Source: a bacterium
GTDB lineage: Bacteria > Patescibacteriota > Saccharimonadia > Saccharimonadales > Saccharimonadaceae
DNA length: 21,208 nt
NCBI GenBank assembly: GCA_030428585.1
Contig: JAUIDL010000004.1
Location: 1-21,208 of the forward strand
Direction of reading: 5' to 3'
Positions 1-7,340 of the stretch are shown here, one piece after another (positions within the stretch are counted from its first letter, which is position 1; every line of letters begins with the position of its first letter). A program made the position numbers and the translations under genes. The notes beneath the pieces were generated by a model. It had not been told where the DNA came from. It saw only the letters and a program-made list of their open reading frames with translations, and did no database searches.

Positions 1-442
1 GAGTGTCTGCCGGAATCTTCATGATTTCGTTAATGATGTCTTCGGGTGTCCGACGACTAACTGGCTTGCCACAGACCGGGCAATGCGGCACACCGATGCG
101 TGCAAACAGCAGACGCATGTAATCATAAATCTCAGTCACCGTGGCGACGGTACTACGAGGATTTCGGCTGGTTGATTTCTGGTCGATACTAATCGCCGGA
201 CTCAAACCGTCGATTTGATCGACGTCAGGTTTTTCCATCAGACCCAAGAATTGTCGGGCATAACTCGAGAGACTTTCGACGTAGCGGCGCTGACCTTCGG
301 CGTAAATAGTGTCGAACGCGAGGCTTGATTTACCAGAGCCACTAAGGCCAGTAATAACGACTAATTTGTCGCGGGGGATCTCGACCGTGACATCTTTTAA
401 GTTGTGCTCGCGGGCACCAACGACTCTAATAACCTCTGACAT
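1..442 (-). CDS. uvrA: UvrA, excinuclease ABC subunit A (5' part only)
   Basis: This is the N-terminal 147 residues of the DNA-damage-sensing ATPase of nucleotide excision repair; the rest lies beyond base 1. It begins [18 protein letters not shown], a typical UvrA start. The first Walker A is GLSGSGKSS at about residues 32-40, followed by the conserved stretches [28 protein letters not shown] and [19 protein letters not shown], and then the first zinc-knuckle half CPVCGKP. The ATG at 442-440 is chosen because homologues start here and a TATAAT lies 8 nt upstream. There is no Shine-Dalgarno sequence. UvrA joins UvrB to scan DNA. A UvrD-family helicase, which releases UvrC and the excised oligonucleotide in the same pathway, is cut at the other end of the window. 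The identification is secure from sequence alone. Confidence 0.97.
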   Translation of the reverse strand, partial: MSEVIRVVGAREHNLKDVTVEIPRDKLVVITGLSGSGKSSLAFDTIYAEGQRRYVESLSSYARQFLGLMEKPDVDQIDGLSPAISIDQKSTSRNPRSTVATVTEIYDYMRLLFARIGVPHCPVCGKPVSRRTPEDIINEIMKIPADT

Positions 443-450
443 ACCGTCTG

Positions 451-456
451 ATTATA
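451..456 (-). promoter_or_regulatory. -10 element of uvrA, leaderless-type
   Basis: TATAAT reads on the minus strand at 456-451, 8 nt before the uvrA ATG. Transcription would start at or within 2 nt of the start codon. No convincing -35 is visible at 17 bp. Confidence 0.6.
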
Positions 457-510
457 CGCTTTTTTGCGACTTTTTTCCAGACTGTAGAGCAAAAAGCTAA
501 CCCCTTATGC

Positions 511-539
511 TTGCGTTTATGACCTCTGTTTGCTATATT
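511..539 (+). promoter_or_regulatory. promoter of the small membrane-protein gene
   Basis: TTGCGT (511-516), a 17-bp spacer and TATATT (534-539) preceded by an extended-10 TGC (531-533). The predicted start near 546 leaves about 18 nt of leader before the ATG at 564. This is the only plus-strand promoter I can support, and it strengthens the case for the small gene behind it. Confidence 0.55.
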
Positions 540-563
540 TCAATAAAATTGTATTGTATATTC

Positions 564-809
564 ATGAAAAAAGCGATTATTATCACCACTAATGCCCTTT
601 CTGTCCTACTCATTTTGAGTAGTTTAGACTTGGTTAATAGTATCGCGATGTTCTTGATCGCCGGGCATATTCCTGGCACAAACCACTACGTCTCGGCCGA
701 CGCAATGTTGATTGGTGCAACCGCCATCCTCGGATTTATTACTGGCCGCGTTAGCGCTCGGATTATCGAAGCCGTCTCGCGTCGAACCGTTTCTCGTAAA
801 CACGCCTAG
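564..809 (+). CDS. small hypothetical membrane protein (81 aa)
   Basis: I do not recognise a family. The predicted protein starts MKKAIIITTNALSVLLILSS and has two hydrophobic segments, roughly residues 5-35 (with a break) and 47-65, followed by a basic tail rich in Arg and Lys (SRRTVSRKHA). It should be a two-pass inner-membrane protein. The ATG at 564 is preferred over one at 507 because a TTGCGT-17-TATATT promoter would start transcription near 546. The reading frame ends tail to tail with the exonuclease gene, the two TAG stops sharing the palindrome CCTAGG. It is the only plus-strand gene in the window. No Shine-Dalgarno is visible. A spurious ORF remains possible, but promoter, membrane character and clean fit between neighbours favour a real gene. 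Confidence 0.6.
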   Translation: MKKAIIITTNALSVLLILSSLDLVNSIAMFLIAGHIPGTNHYVSADAMLIGATAILGFITGRVSARIIEAVSRRTVSRKHA

Positions 810-2224
810 GCTTCTTCGGCCGGGTAAATACTTTCCGCCCACAATTGCAGCTCCTGCAAGATGAACTGTTGTGTATCGTCGGTTGTCTTGGCGGCTATCT
901 TCTGTAAACTGCTGGCGAATTTTGGCATCTGGGTGCGTAATCGCTGTGCTCGCCACTGTTCCCACTGCTCAACTTCATCTTCCGCCAGTGAGGTAGGGAA
1001 ATTACGGGCCTTATAGTGAAGCAGTAACGGCTCGAGTCGTTCGTCACGAAAGTCTGGATGCAAATCAGCCAAGGTATTCGCATCGGCTTGTCTGACTTTT
1101 TGAACTGCTAGGGTATCGCGCTCTGGTAAGAAGCCATCGTACAATCGAGCTTCTGGATCGGTCGACGACTTGAACGGTGGCATTTTCTCAATCAAGGTCC
1201 GGATGTTTTCGGCGAACGCTGGGTTCGATAACAGGATGGTTTTGTGTTTCGCAATCGTCTCTTCATCAAGACCAATTCGTTCCCAGCCATCTGCTTGAGC
1301 CAGGACACCAAGTGGTGCCACGGCTGGTGCACGATTATGCTCTAATTCTTTGATCGGGATTGGTTGATACCCTTCCTTTTTTCGATCTTCCCATGGTGTG
1401 TAATAAATCTTCTCAAGCTCTTTGAGCGATAGGTTAAGGAATGGCGTTGGATCATGACGTAAATCGTACACAATGACGCCACCATAGCGTCCAGCCGTGA
1501 GTGGGAACGCAATAGTCGCTTTGTGAAAATCACTGGAGTACCGACCGCTGACATAGACAAACGGTTGTTTATCATCTAGGTTAACCAGTTGCTGCACTTC
1601 TTTTTTCTCGCGCATTTTAAATAAATATTCGTAGAGTTGTGGTTGTTTGGTTTTCACCAATCGAGTGACATCCATTAGAGCAATCACATCGCTGAGCGCA
1701 TCGTGAGCTTTATAATGATCGATTTTGTTCTGTTTTGTAATGGCTTCGAGGGTATTAACTTGTTTGCCGTCGATAATCGGCCATTCAATTCCGTCCGGTC
1801 GAAGTGCTCGAGTCATGCGCACGACATCCAACAAATCCCAGCGCGACCGACCATCTTTCCAAGCCCATTCGTACGGGTCATAAAAATTCCGCCAAAACAA
1901 ATGGCGGATGAATTCATCGTCAAATCGAATATTGTTATAGCCAACGGCGATGGTGTTGGCGGTAAAAATCTCCTCGCTCAGCATTCGTGCAAATTCAGCT
2001 TCGCTATAGCCATCAGCTTGTGTTTGCTGAGGAGTAATATGCGTCACCATCAAGGCTTCAGGACTCGGTAACGTATCGTCATTTAATCGGACGAGGATAT
2101 TGACCGGATCGCCGATCGGCTCAAGGTCAAGGTTGGTACGCTGGCCCGCGAACTGCATAATTCGGTCATCGCGTGCGCTGAGGCCTGAGGTTTCGAGGTC
2201 GTAAAAGAAAAAGGTTTTCTGCAT
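806..2224 (-). CDS. sbcB: exodeoxyribonuclease I (ExoI/SbcB family)
   Basis: A 472-residue protein, almost the size of E. coli ExoI (475). ExoI degrades single-stranded DNA 3' to 5' in recombination and mismatch repair. The DEDDh exonuclease fold is clear: ExoI motif DLETSG at residues 9-14, then GYNNIRFDDEF followed by WRNFYDPYEW, and the ExoIII motif with His in HDALSD. The SH3-like and helical C-terminal parts are also recognisable (VYVSGRYSS, LLHYKARNFPTSL, close to the E. coli VHVSGMF and LLFNYRARNFPGTL). The start is set at the ATG of MQKTFFFYDLETSG. A longer frame to 2386 would run through the terminator of the upstream RNA and is rejected. TATAAT lies 6 nt upstream of this ATG. ExoI is best known from Gammaproteobacteria, so its presence here is notable. 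Confidence 0.93.
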   Translation of the reverse strand: MQKTFFFYDLETSGLSARDDRIMQFAGQRTNLDLEPIGDPVNILVRLNDDTLPSPEALMVTHITPQQTQADGYSEAEFARMLSEEIFTANTIAVGYNNIRFDDEFIRHLFWRNFYDPYEWAWKDGRSRWDLLDVVRMTRALRPDGIEWPIIDGKQVNTLEAITKQNKIDHYKAHDALSDVIALMDVTRLVKTKQPQLYEYLFKMREKKEVQQLVNLDDKQPFVYVSGRYSSDFHKATIAFPLTAGRYGGVIVYDLRHDPTPFLNLSLKELEKIYYTPWEDRKKEGYQPIPIKELEHNRAPAVAPLGVLAQADGWERIGLDEETIAKHKTILLSNPAFAENIRTLIEKMPPFKSSTDPEARLYDGFLPERDTLAVQKVRQADANTLADLHPDFRDERLEPLLLHYKARNFPTSLAEDEVEQWEQWRAQRLRTQMPKFASSLQKIAAKTTDDTQQFILQELQLWAESIYPAEEA

Positions 2225-2230
2225 ACACCT

Positions 2231-2236
2231 ATTATA
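2231..2236 (-). promoter_or_regulatory. -10 element of sbcB, leaderless-type
   Basis: TATAAT on the minus strand, 6 nt before the ATG of the exonuclease gene, within a partly palindromic CCTATTATAGG. The spacing puts the transcription start at the A of the start codon. No clear -35. Confidence 0.55.
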
Positions 2237-2276
2237 GGCAATAATTGTATAAAGAACATGAAACCGTAAAAATGAG

Positions 2277-2301
2277 AAAACCCCCGACGGGGTCGGGGGT
2301 T
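2277..2301 (-). terminator. intrinsic terminator of the large RNA
   Basis: A 10-bp GC-rich hairpin on the minus strand, AACCCCCGAC / GTCGGGGGTT with a CCC loop, followed by TTTTCTC. The U run is short, but stem strength and position just upstream of the sbcB promoter fit a rho-independent terminator. Confidence 0.75.
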
Positions 2302-2861
2302 GGGGTGGACAGAAACTCCAGAGGGTGCCCACAGCGGGGGGCGGCGCGACGATTGCGCCCAGAAACCCCCCGCTGCAGCGAGCCAATTTGGAGTTGTTGG
2401 TGATGATTAGGATATGTACACAAGAACCGGCGCGCGAACAAGTCGCCTTCCTAAGTTCTTGGTAACAGCCACTTCGCGTGTGCCCAGCTTCGCTTCTATG
2501 TTAGCAAGGGAAGGGGGTAGCACCACTATTGCGAGGCTTTCATCCCAGCGCAGTGCCCTCACCAAGGCCGCTAGCAGTTAACTAGCAATGTCGCCGCATC
2601 ACTGCAAACGCTCCTTTCTTCGGCTTGCGGCCGAATAGGCATTTTTTGCACGAGTACACGAGTTGGGGTGCACGAGTTGGTCTGATGTTTTACGTGCCCT
2701 GACCGAGGCAACCTGCGTAGGGTTACGCGGGTTACTACGTAGGCACGTAACTAGCCCGGTGGACTAATCAGTATCTCCATTCTGTCCAAGATTTAATTCG
2801 TGCCGTCCGGCCGTCACGAGTGACAACGGGGCGGTACGGCTTCCTCTGAATCTCAAAGGAT
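2277..2861 (-). ncRNA. unidentified large structured RNA (about 585 nt)
   Basis: The 689-nt gap between obgE and sbcB has no credible ORF on either strand but has its own consensus promoter (2868-2896) and intrinsic terminator. Visible helices include: a long GC hairpin at 2802-2840; a perfect 9-bp helix 2690-2698/2742-2750 enclosing two further stems (2708-2713/2730-2735 and 2715-2719/2724-2728); TTCGGC/GCCGAA at 2619-2624/2630-2635; 2570-2574/2582-2586; a 7-bp helix 2421-2427/2455-2461; and a 10-bp CAGCGGGGGG helix at 2332-2341/2366-2375 with an inner GGCGC/GCGCC. The 5' and 3' ends can pair in two crossing helices. I found no RNase P (GGAAAGUCC, GGUAAGAGC), tmRNA (tRNA-like ends, tag ending in AA), SRP or 6S signatures. 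The size is like known ornate large RNAs such as OLE or ROOL, but I cannot match it to them. Confidence 0.72.
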
Positions 2862-2867
2862 AAATTC

Positions 2868-2896
2868 ATTATATCAAAATACTTGTGTTTTGTCAA
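2868..2896 (-). promoter_or_regulatory. perfect sigma70-type promoter of the large RNA
   Basis: Minus strand: TTGACA at 2896-2891, a 17-bp spacer, TATAAT at 2873-2868. Both hexamers and the spacing match consensus exactly, the strongest promoter in the window. It lies 18 nt past the obgE stop. Predicted start near 2861. Confidence 0.88.
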
Positions 2897-2913
2897 TATA
2901 TATTCTATAAAAT

Positions 2914-4274
<1,361 letters not shown>

Positions 4275-4293
4275 GGATGAACGTATTTTAAGC

Positions 4294-5457
4294 CTAGTGA
4301 ATGTAGAGGTATAGACCGGCTTGTCCAGCCGAGATAGTACGGTCATTCACGATGTTGAAACCACCGTATGCCGCGTTGTTCATCTCAGTAATGACGATGT
4401 CACCGTTTGAGAGGACACTTTCGACAACACCAACGTGACCAAAGTACCCAGCGGCGGTGTCAACAAGGACGGCGCCAACCGATGGACGGTTATTAACACT
4501 GTAACCTTGTGAGCCAGCAGCGCTTGCCCAGGTGTTAGCGTTACCCCAGAAGCTACCAACCGGCTTGCCCATTTGGGCACGGCGTTCGTAGGCATACCAG
4601 GTACAGTTACCCAAGGCGTAGCGGTTACCAACTGATCCAGACGCAAAGCTTGAGGCGTAACTCGTGCGAACCACAGAGCTGGTCGTTGGTGCAACGTAGC
4701 CTGGACGTTCAGCTGTCGGCAGGACGCCACCAGGAACAACAATTGTTTTTCCTGACGTCAATCCGGTAATTTCCAGGTTATTAAACGTGGTGATCAACGA
4801 TGCGTTTGCTTTGTACTTGCTCGCGATGCTCGTGACGGTGTCGCCACCACTCACCTTGTGTAGCACACCATTTTGTGGCAAGATCTTGAGCTTGGTTCCG
4901 ACGGTCAAACCGTCAGTCGTCAAATCATTCGCCCACTTGATGGTGTTTGATGAGATACCGTATTTTTCTGCCAAACTTGGGACGGTATCACCAGCCTTCA
5001 CCGTGTGTGTCACAACACCTTGGCGAGCGTTGGTGCCAACCTCAATAATCTGAGGTTTGTTAATTGTCGAGTCATCAGTTGCCGGCAATGTGCTCTCGAT
5101 TTGCGTCGAAATAGCCAGACTGGCCACCGATGGGGCAACTGACAAGTTAGTCGCTGAAGCGACATTTGCGGCAATATTTGACGCAACCACGTCGTTTACC
5201 GCAGTTTGGGTTTCAGTTTGGGTTGTCTGGGTTGCAGACAACGAGTTATTAGCGCTATTGGCGACTCCCGATACCTCTTGAGGGGCGCGGTAGCCGATAC
5301 CAATAACGACAACGAGCAGAGTGAAGATACTCGCATAAATGGCAATGGTGGATGCCTTGACTCGACCTTTCGCTTGGCGACGTCGATAAGCGGCTGTCTG
5401 ATGGTTACCAGCGACAGAACCTTGCTGGGCAAGGCCGCTCGCGATTTGATTACGAAT
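4294..5457 (-). CDS. membrane-anchored LysM-CHAP peptidoglycan hydrolase, ATT start
   Basis: A predicted cell-wall amidase or endopeptidase. From the ATT at 5457-5455 it is 387 residues: a basic cytoplasmic tail (RRRQAKGRVK), one membrane segment (STIAIYASIFTLLVVVIGIG, about residues 34-54), a Thr/Ser/Ala-rich linker, LysM repeats at about 151-194 (VTHTVKAGDTVPSLAEKYG) and 199-242 (HKVSGGDTVTSIASKYK), and a C-terminal CHAP domain (277-387) with Cys285 in GNCTWYAYE, His341 in GHVGVVE and Glu358 nearby. The first conventional start in frame is a TTG at 5241, which would remove the membrane anchor. Upstream the frame is open with no ATG, GTG or TTG, but AGGAGA stands 7 nt before ATT. A promoter 240 nt upstream and a terminator behind make it monocistronic. 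Function secure; start inferred. Confidence 0.88.
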   Translation of the reverse strand: MRNQIASGLAQQGSVAGNHQTAAYRRRQAKGRVKASTIAIYASIFTLLVVVIGIGYRAPQEVSGVANSANNSLSATQTTQTETQTAVNDVVASNIAANVASATNLSVAPSVASLAISTQIESTLPATDDSTINKPQIIEVGTNARQGVVTHTVKAGDTVPSLAEKYGISSNTIKWANDLTTDGLTVGTKLKILPQNGVLHKVSGGDTVTSIASKYKANASLITTFNNLEITGLTSGKTIVVPGGVLPTAERPGYVAPTTSSVVRTSYASSFASGSVGNRYALGNCTWYAYERRAQMGKPVGSFWGNANTWASAAGSQGYSVNNRPSVGAVLVDTAAGYFGHVGVVESVLSNGDIVITEMNNAAYGGFNIVNDRTISAGQAGLYLYIH

Positions 5458-5696
5458 TATCGTTCTCCTGCCACTCGTATTACTACAAGGGCGTCTACCG
5501 TACTGGGTCTTTCTTCTCGGGGGGAGAAAGGGGTATATGCTTCGACCGAATTACTTATATTTATAACGTATAAAATGTATTGTTTCGATACCCGTACGAC
5601 CGTTATGGTAGGCGCATTAGCGCTCTGTTCTCCCACTCGCAATATCAGTGTTAACGATGTACACCAACTCAGTAGACAGAATGCATAATGTGCTTC
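5458..5696 (-). promoter_or_regulatory. long 5' leader of the LysM-CHAP gene with possible SD sequestration
   Basis: About 240 nt separate the predicted transcription start from the ATT codon, in a window where other leaders are absent or tiny. The Shine-Dalgarno AGGAGA (5469-5464) can be paired by UCUCC in the pyrimidine tract at 5527-5523. The same tract can instead pair with GGGAGA at 5634-5629 (6 bp) or fold locally with GAGAA (5518-5514). A GCGC-UAAU-GCGC hairpin lies at 5612-5623. The SD neighbourhood (CGAGTGGCAGGAGAAC) and the upstream element (CGAGTGGGAGAAC) look like imperfect direct repeats. This resembles a translation switch or thermosensor, but I recognise no known riboswitch class. 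The 306-nt gap 5458-5763 holds only this leader, its promoter and the mltG terminator. Confidence 0.45.
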
Positions 5697-5700
5697 CTTG

Positions 5701-5729
5701 AGTATACCAAAAAAGAGGGTTATGGTCAA
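5701..5729 (-). promoter_or_regulatory. promoter of the LysM-CHAP gene
   Basis: Minus strand: TTGACC (5729-5724), a 17-bp spacer ending in an extended-10 TGG, then TATACT (5706-5701). Start predicted near 5695. The -35 directly follows the mltG terminator T run. Confidence 0.75.
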
Positions 5730-5730
5730 T

Positions 5731-5759
5731 AAAAAAGGCGACTTTTTTTCAAAGCCACC
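5731..5759 (-). terminator. intrinsic terminator after mltG
   Basis: On the minus strand GGTGGCTTT (5759-5751) pairs with AAAGTCGCC (5745-5737), with two G-U pairs, across an A-rich loop, followed by TTTTTT. It begins 4 nt past the mltG stop and ends the ruvX-mltG transcript. Confidence 0.8.
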
Positions 5760-5763
5760 TCTG

Positions 5764-6930
5764 TTAAATTATCTGACATTTTACTTTACAATGTTCTTGT
5801 ATATTAGCTTCGTGCTCTGCTGCCGTCCGCGCAAAATAGGTCACATCATCGTCTCCACTGAGGAAGAACAGGTAATCACCGCTAGCTGGATTAGCCACGG
5901 CTATCAGTGAATTGACCCCTGGAGCCGCTATCGGACCCGGCGGCAGGCCGGCGTACCGTCGAGTATTGTACGGTGAATCGAGATTAATATCACGCTCGAC
6001 CCCTGTTTTATCGGCGATATATTGATACGTGACGTCAGATCCAAGGTTCATATCGATAGAAAGACGTCGCAAGAAGACTTGAGCAATCTGGGCTTCGTCA
6101 CCCCCAATGGCTTCTCGTTGGATGATAGAGGCCAGAATGATGCCTTCGTACAGGCTTAACCCCTGTTCTTTGAATCCAGCAACGAGATTATTTTCCTCGA
6201 TAACTCGATCGTATTCCTGGAGGGTATACGCAATAATATCTTCAACCGTTGCATCAGCGCCAAATCGATAGGTTTCTCCATAAATTAATCCCTCTAAATC
6301 AGCCGACGCAGGCTTAGCAGCAAACACGACACTGTCGTACTCCGCGGTAAATCCAGCGTCAATTTCATCCTCAGAATAGCCGGCCTCAAGCAGAACCTCT
6401 CGGTTATCCGCTAGAGTTGCGCCGGGAAGGAATGTAATATCAAAAGTGTCCATAATGCCACTACTTAAATGTTCAACAATCTCAGGGGTCGATTCTGACG
6501 GTGATAACCTATAGGCACCCGCCTGTAATGACGACTCTGAACCGTTCAACTTAACATACAGCCGAAACGCTTCGGCACTGCGAATTAAATCATTTTCACG
6601 TAATTGCTCGGCAATCAATGATGGCGAAGAATTTTCAGCAATAACCACCGAGACCCTGTCTGTATTAGATGGGTCAACTGCCGATAACTGCGCCTGATAC
6701 CAAAACCAGGCAACAACTATGAGGGCAATAACCGAAGCTACCACTCCCCCCACTATGTATAGTAGGCGCCTATGCTTAAATTTTGATGAAGGCGGCTCCG
6801 GTACGGTTCCCTCTGACGGAATCGTTGGCGGCACCTCTGGCTCCGGTAGGGGCACGGTTGGTGGCGTCACCTGAGGACGTTCTAATGGCTGCGAACGTTG
6901 TGGTCTATTTGGTCGTTTAAAGCCATCCAT
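5764..6930 (-). CDS. mltG: MltG, endolytic murein transglycosylase (YceG family)
   Basis: 388 residues. MltG cleaves nascent glycan strands at the outer face of the membrane and is thought to end strand elongation. The N-terminus is a Pro-rich cytoplasmic tail (1-50), then a single membrane helix (about 56-77), a LysM-like subdomain and the YceG catalytic domain. The catalytic glutamate is Glu273 in LASIIQREA. The family signature YNTRRYAGLPPGPIAAPG and the downstream NPASGDYLFFL are clear; the usual LEGFLFPDTY reads LEGLIYGETY here. The ATG overlaps the ruvX stop by 1 nt (TGATG), so the two are translationally coupled. The ruvX-mltG order is the same as in Bacillus subtilis (yrrK-yrrL) and Mycobacterium tuberculosis, with alaS further upstream in all three. 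Confidence 0.95.
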   Translation of the reverse strand: MDGFKRPNRPQRSQPLERPQVTPPTVPLPEPEVPPTIPSEGTVPEPPSSKFKHRRLLYIVGGVVASVIALIVVAWFWYQAQLSAVDPSNTDRVSVVIAENSSPSLIAEQLRENDLIRSAEAFRLYVKLNGSESSLQAGAYRLSPSESTPEIVEHLSSGIMDTFDITFLPGATLADNREVLLEAGYSEDEIDAGFTAEYDSVVFAAKPASADLEGLIYGETYRFGADATVEDIIAYTLQEYDRVIEENNLVAGFKEQGLSLYEGIILASIIQREAIGGDEAQIAQVFLRRLSIDMNLGSDVTYQYIADKTGVERDINLDSPYNTRRYAGLPPGPIAAPGVNSLIAVANPASGDYLFFLSGDDDVTYFARTAAEHEANIQEHCKVKCQII

Positions 6931-7340
6931 CAGCGTTGCTCCAAATAGTCTTGCAGGATAAGCGCTGCGGCCTGTGCGTCAATATCGCCTTTTTCGTACG
7001 GTTTACCCATTGCTTTGAGTTGTTGTTCGGCCAAAACGCTCGTTAAAGACTCGTCTTGATAGTAAATGGCATCGATCATCGGACGCAGGTGACCGACAAA
7101 TTGTTCAACATAGTGCGATTGTTCAGTTGATTCACCCTTCTGATTACGCGGGTAGCCGACAACCAGAGCGGTTACCCGCCTATCAGTGATGAGGTCGGCG
7201 ATTTGCTCAAACTCACGCCCGTCTACATTGATGGTCATCAGTGGGACGGCGATCTTGACCCCATGTTCTGCAATCGCCACACCAATCCGCTTTTCGCCAA
7301 CGTCAAGAGAAAGCAGCGTGGGTGATTGGCGATTACTCAT
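6930..7340 (-). CDS. ruvX: RuvX/YqgF, putative pre-16S rRNA nuclease or Holliday junction resolvase
   Basis: 136 residues from the ATG at 7340, RNase H-like fold. The family motifs are in order: LSLDVGEKRIGVA with Asp13, VVGYPRNQKGEST, YYQDESLTS, and DIDAQAAALILQDYL with the closing acidic residue. Homologues mature the 16S rRNA 5' end and have also been proposed to resolve Holliday junctions. A TTG six codons further upstream (7358) would lengthen it by six residues, but the ATG sits in ATGAGTAA, overlapping the stop of the preceding gene by 8 nt, and places the conserved Asp at the usual distance. It is coupled downstream to mltG through TGATG. Confidence 0.93.
   Translation of the reverse strand: MSNRQSPTLLSLDVGEKRIGVAIAEHGVKIAVPLMTINVDGREFEQIADLITDRRVTALVVGYPRNQKGESTEQSHYVEQFVGHLRPMIDAIYYQDESLTSVLAEQQLKAMGKPYEKGDIDAQAAALILQDYLEQR

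Noticed and set aside
2225..2386. N-terminal extension of the exonuclease gene by 54 codons
   Set aside because: It would cross the terminator hairpin and the TATAAT of sbcB, is Pro-rich without family resemblance, and homologues begin at the DLETSG region.
2277..2861. RNase P RNA, tmRNA, SRP RNA or a T-box leader
   Set aside because: No GGAAAGUCC/GGUAAGAGC motifs, no tRNA-like ends or T-loop, no SRP GGAAG/AGCAG loop, and no downstream synthetase. The plus-strand reading CKRSFLRLAAE followed by a stop looked tag-like but ends in Glu and lies opposite the promoter direction.
5206..5688. 160-codon plus-strand ORF across the LysM-CHAP leader
   Set aside because: Antisense to the membrane-anchor coding region and to the promoter-proximal leader; no initiation signals.
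5457..5729. 90-codon minus-strand ORF in the LysM-CHAP leader
   Set aside because: Its TTG start is the -35 hexamer of the promoter, so it would not be transcribed from there, and its composition is unlike protein.
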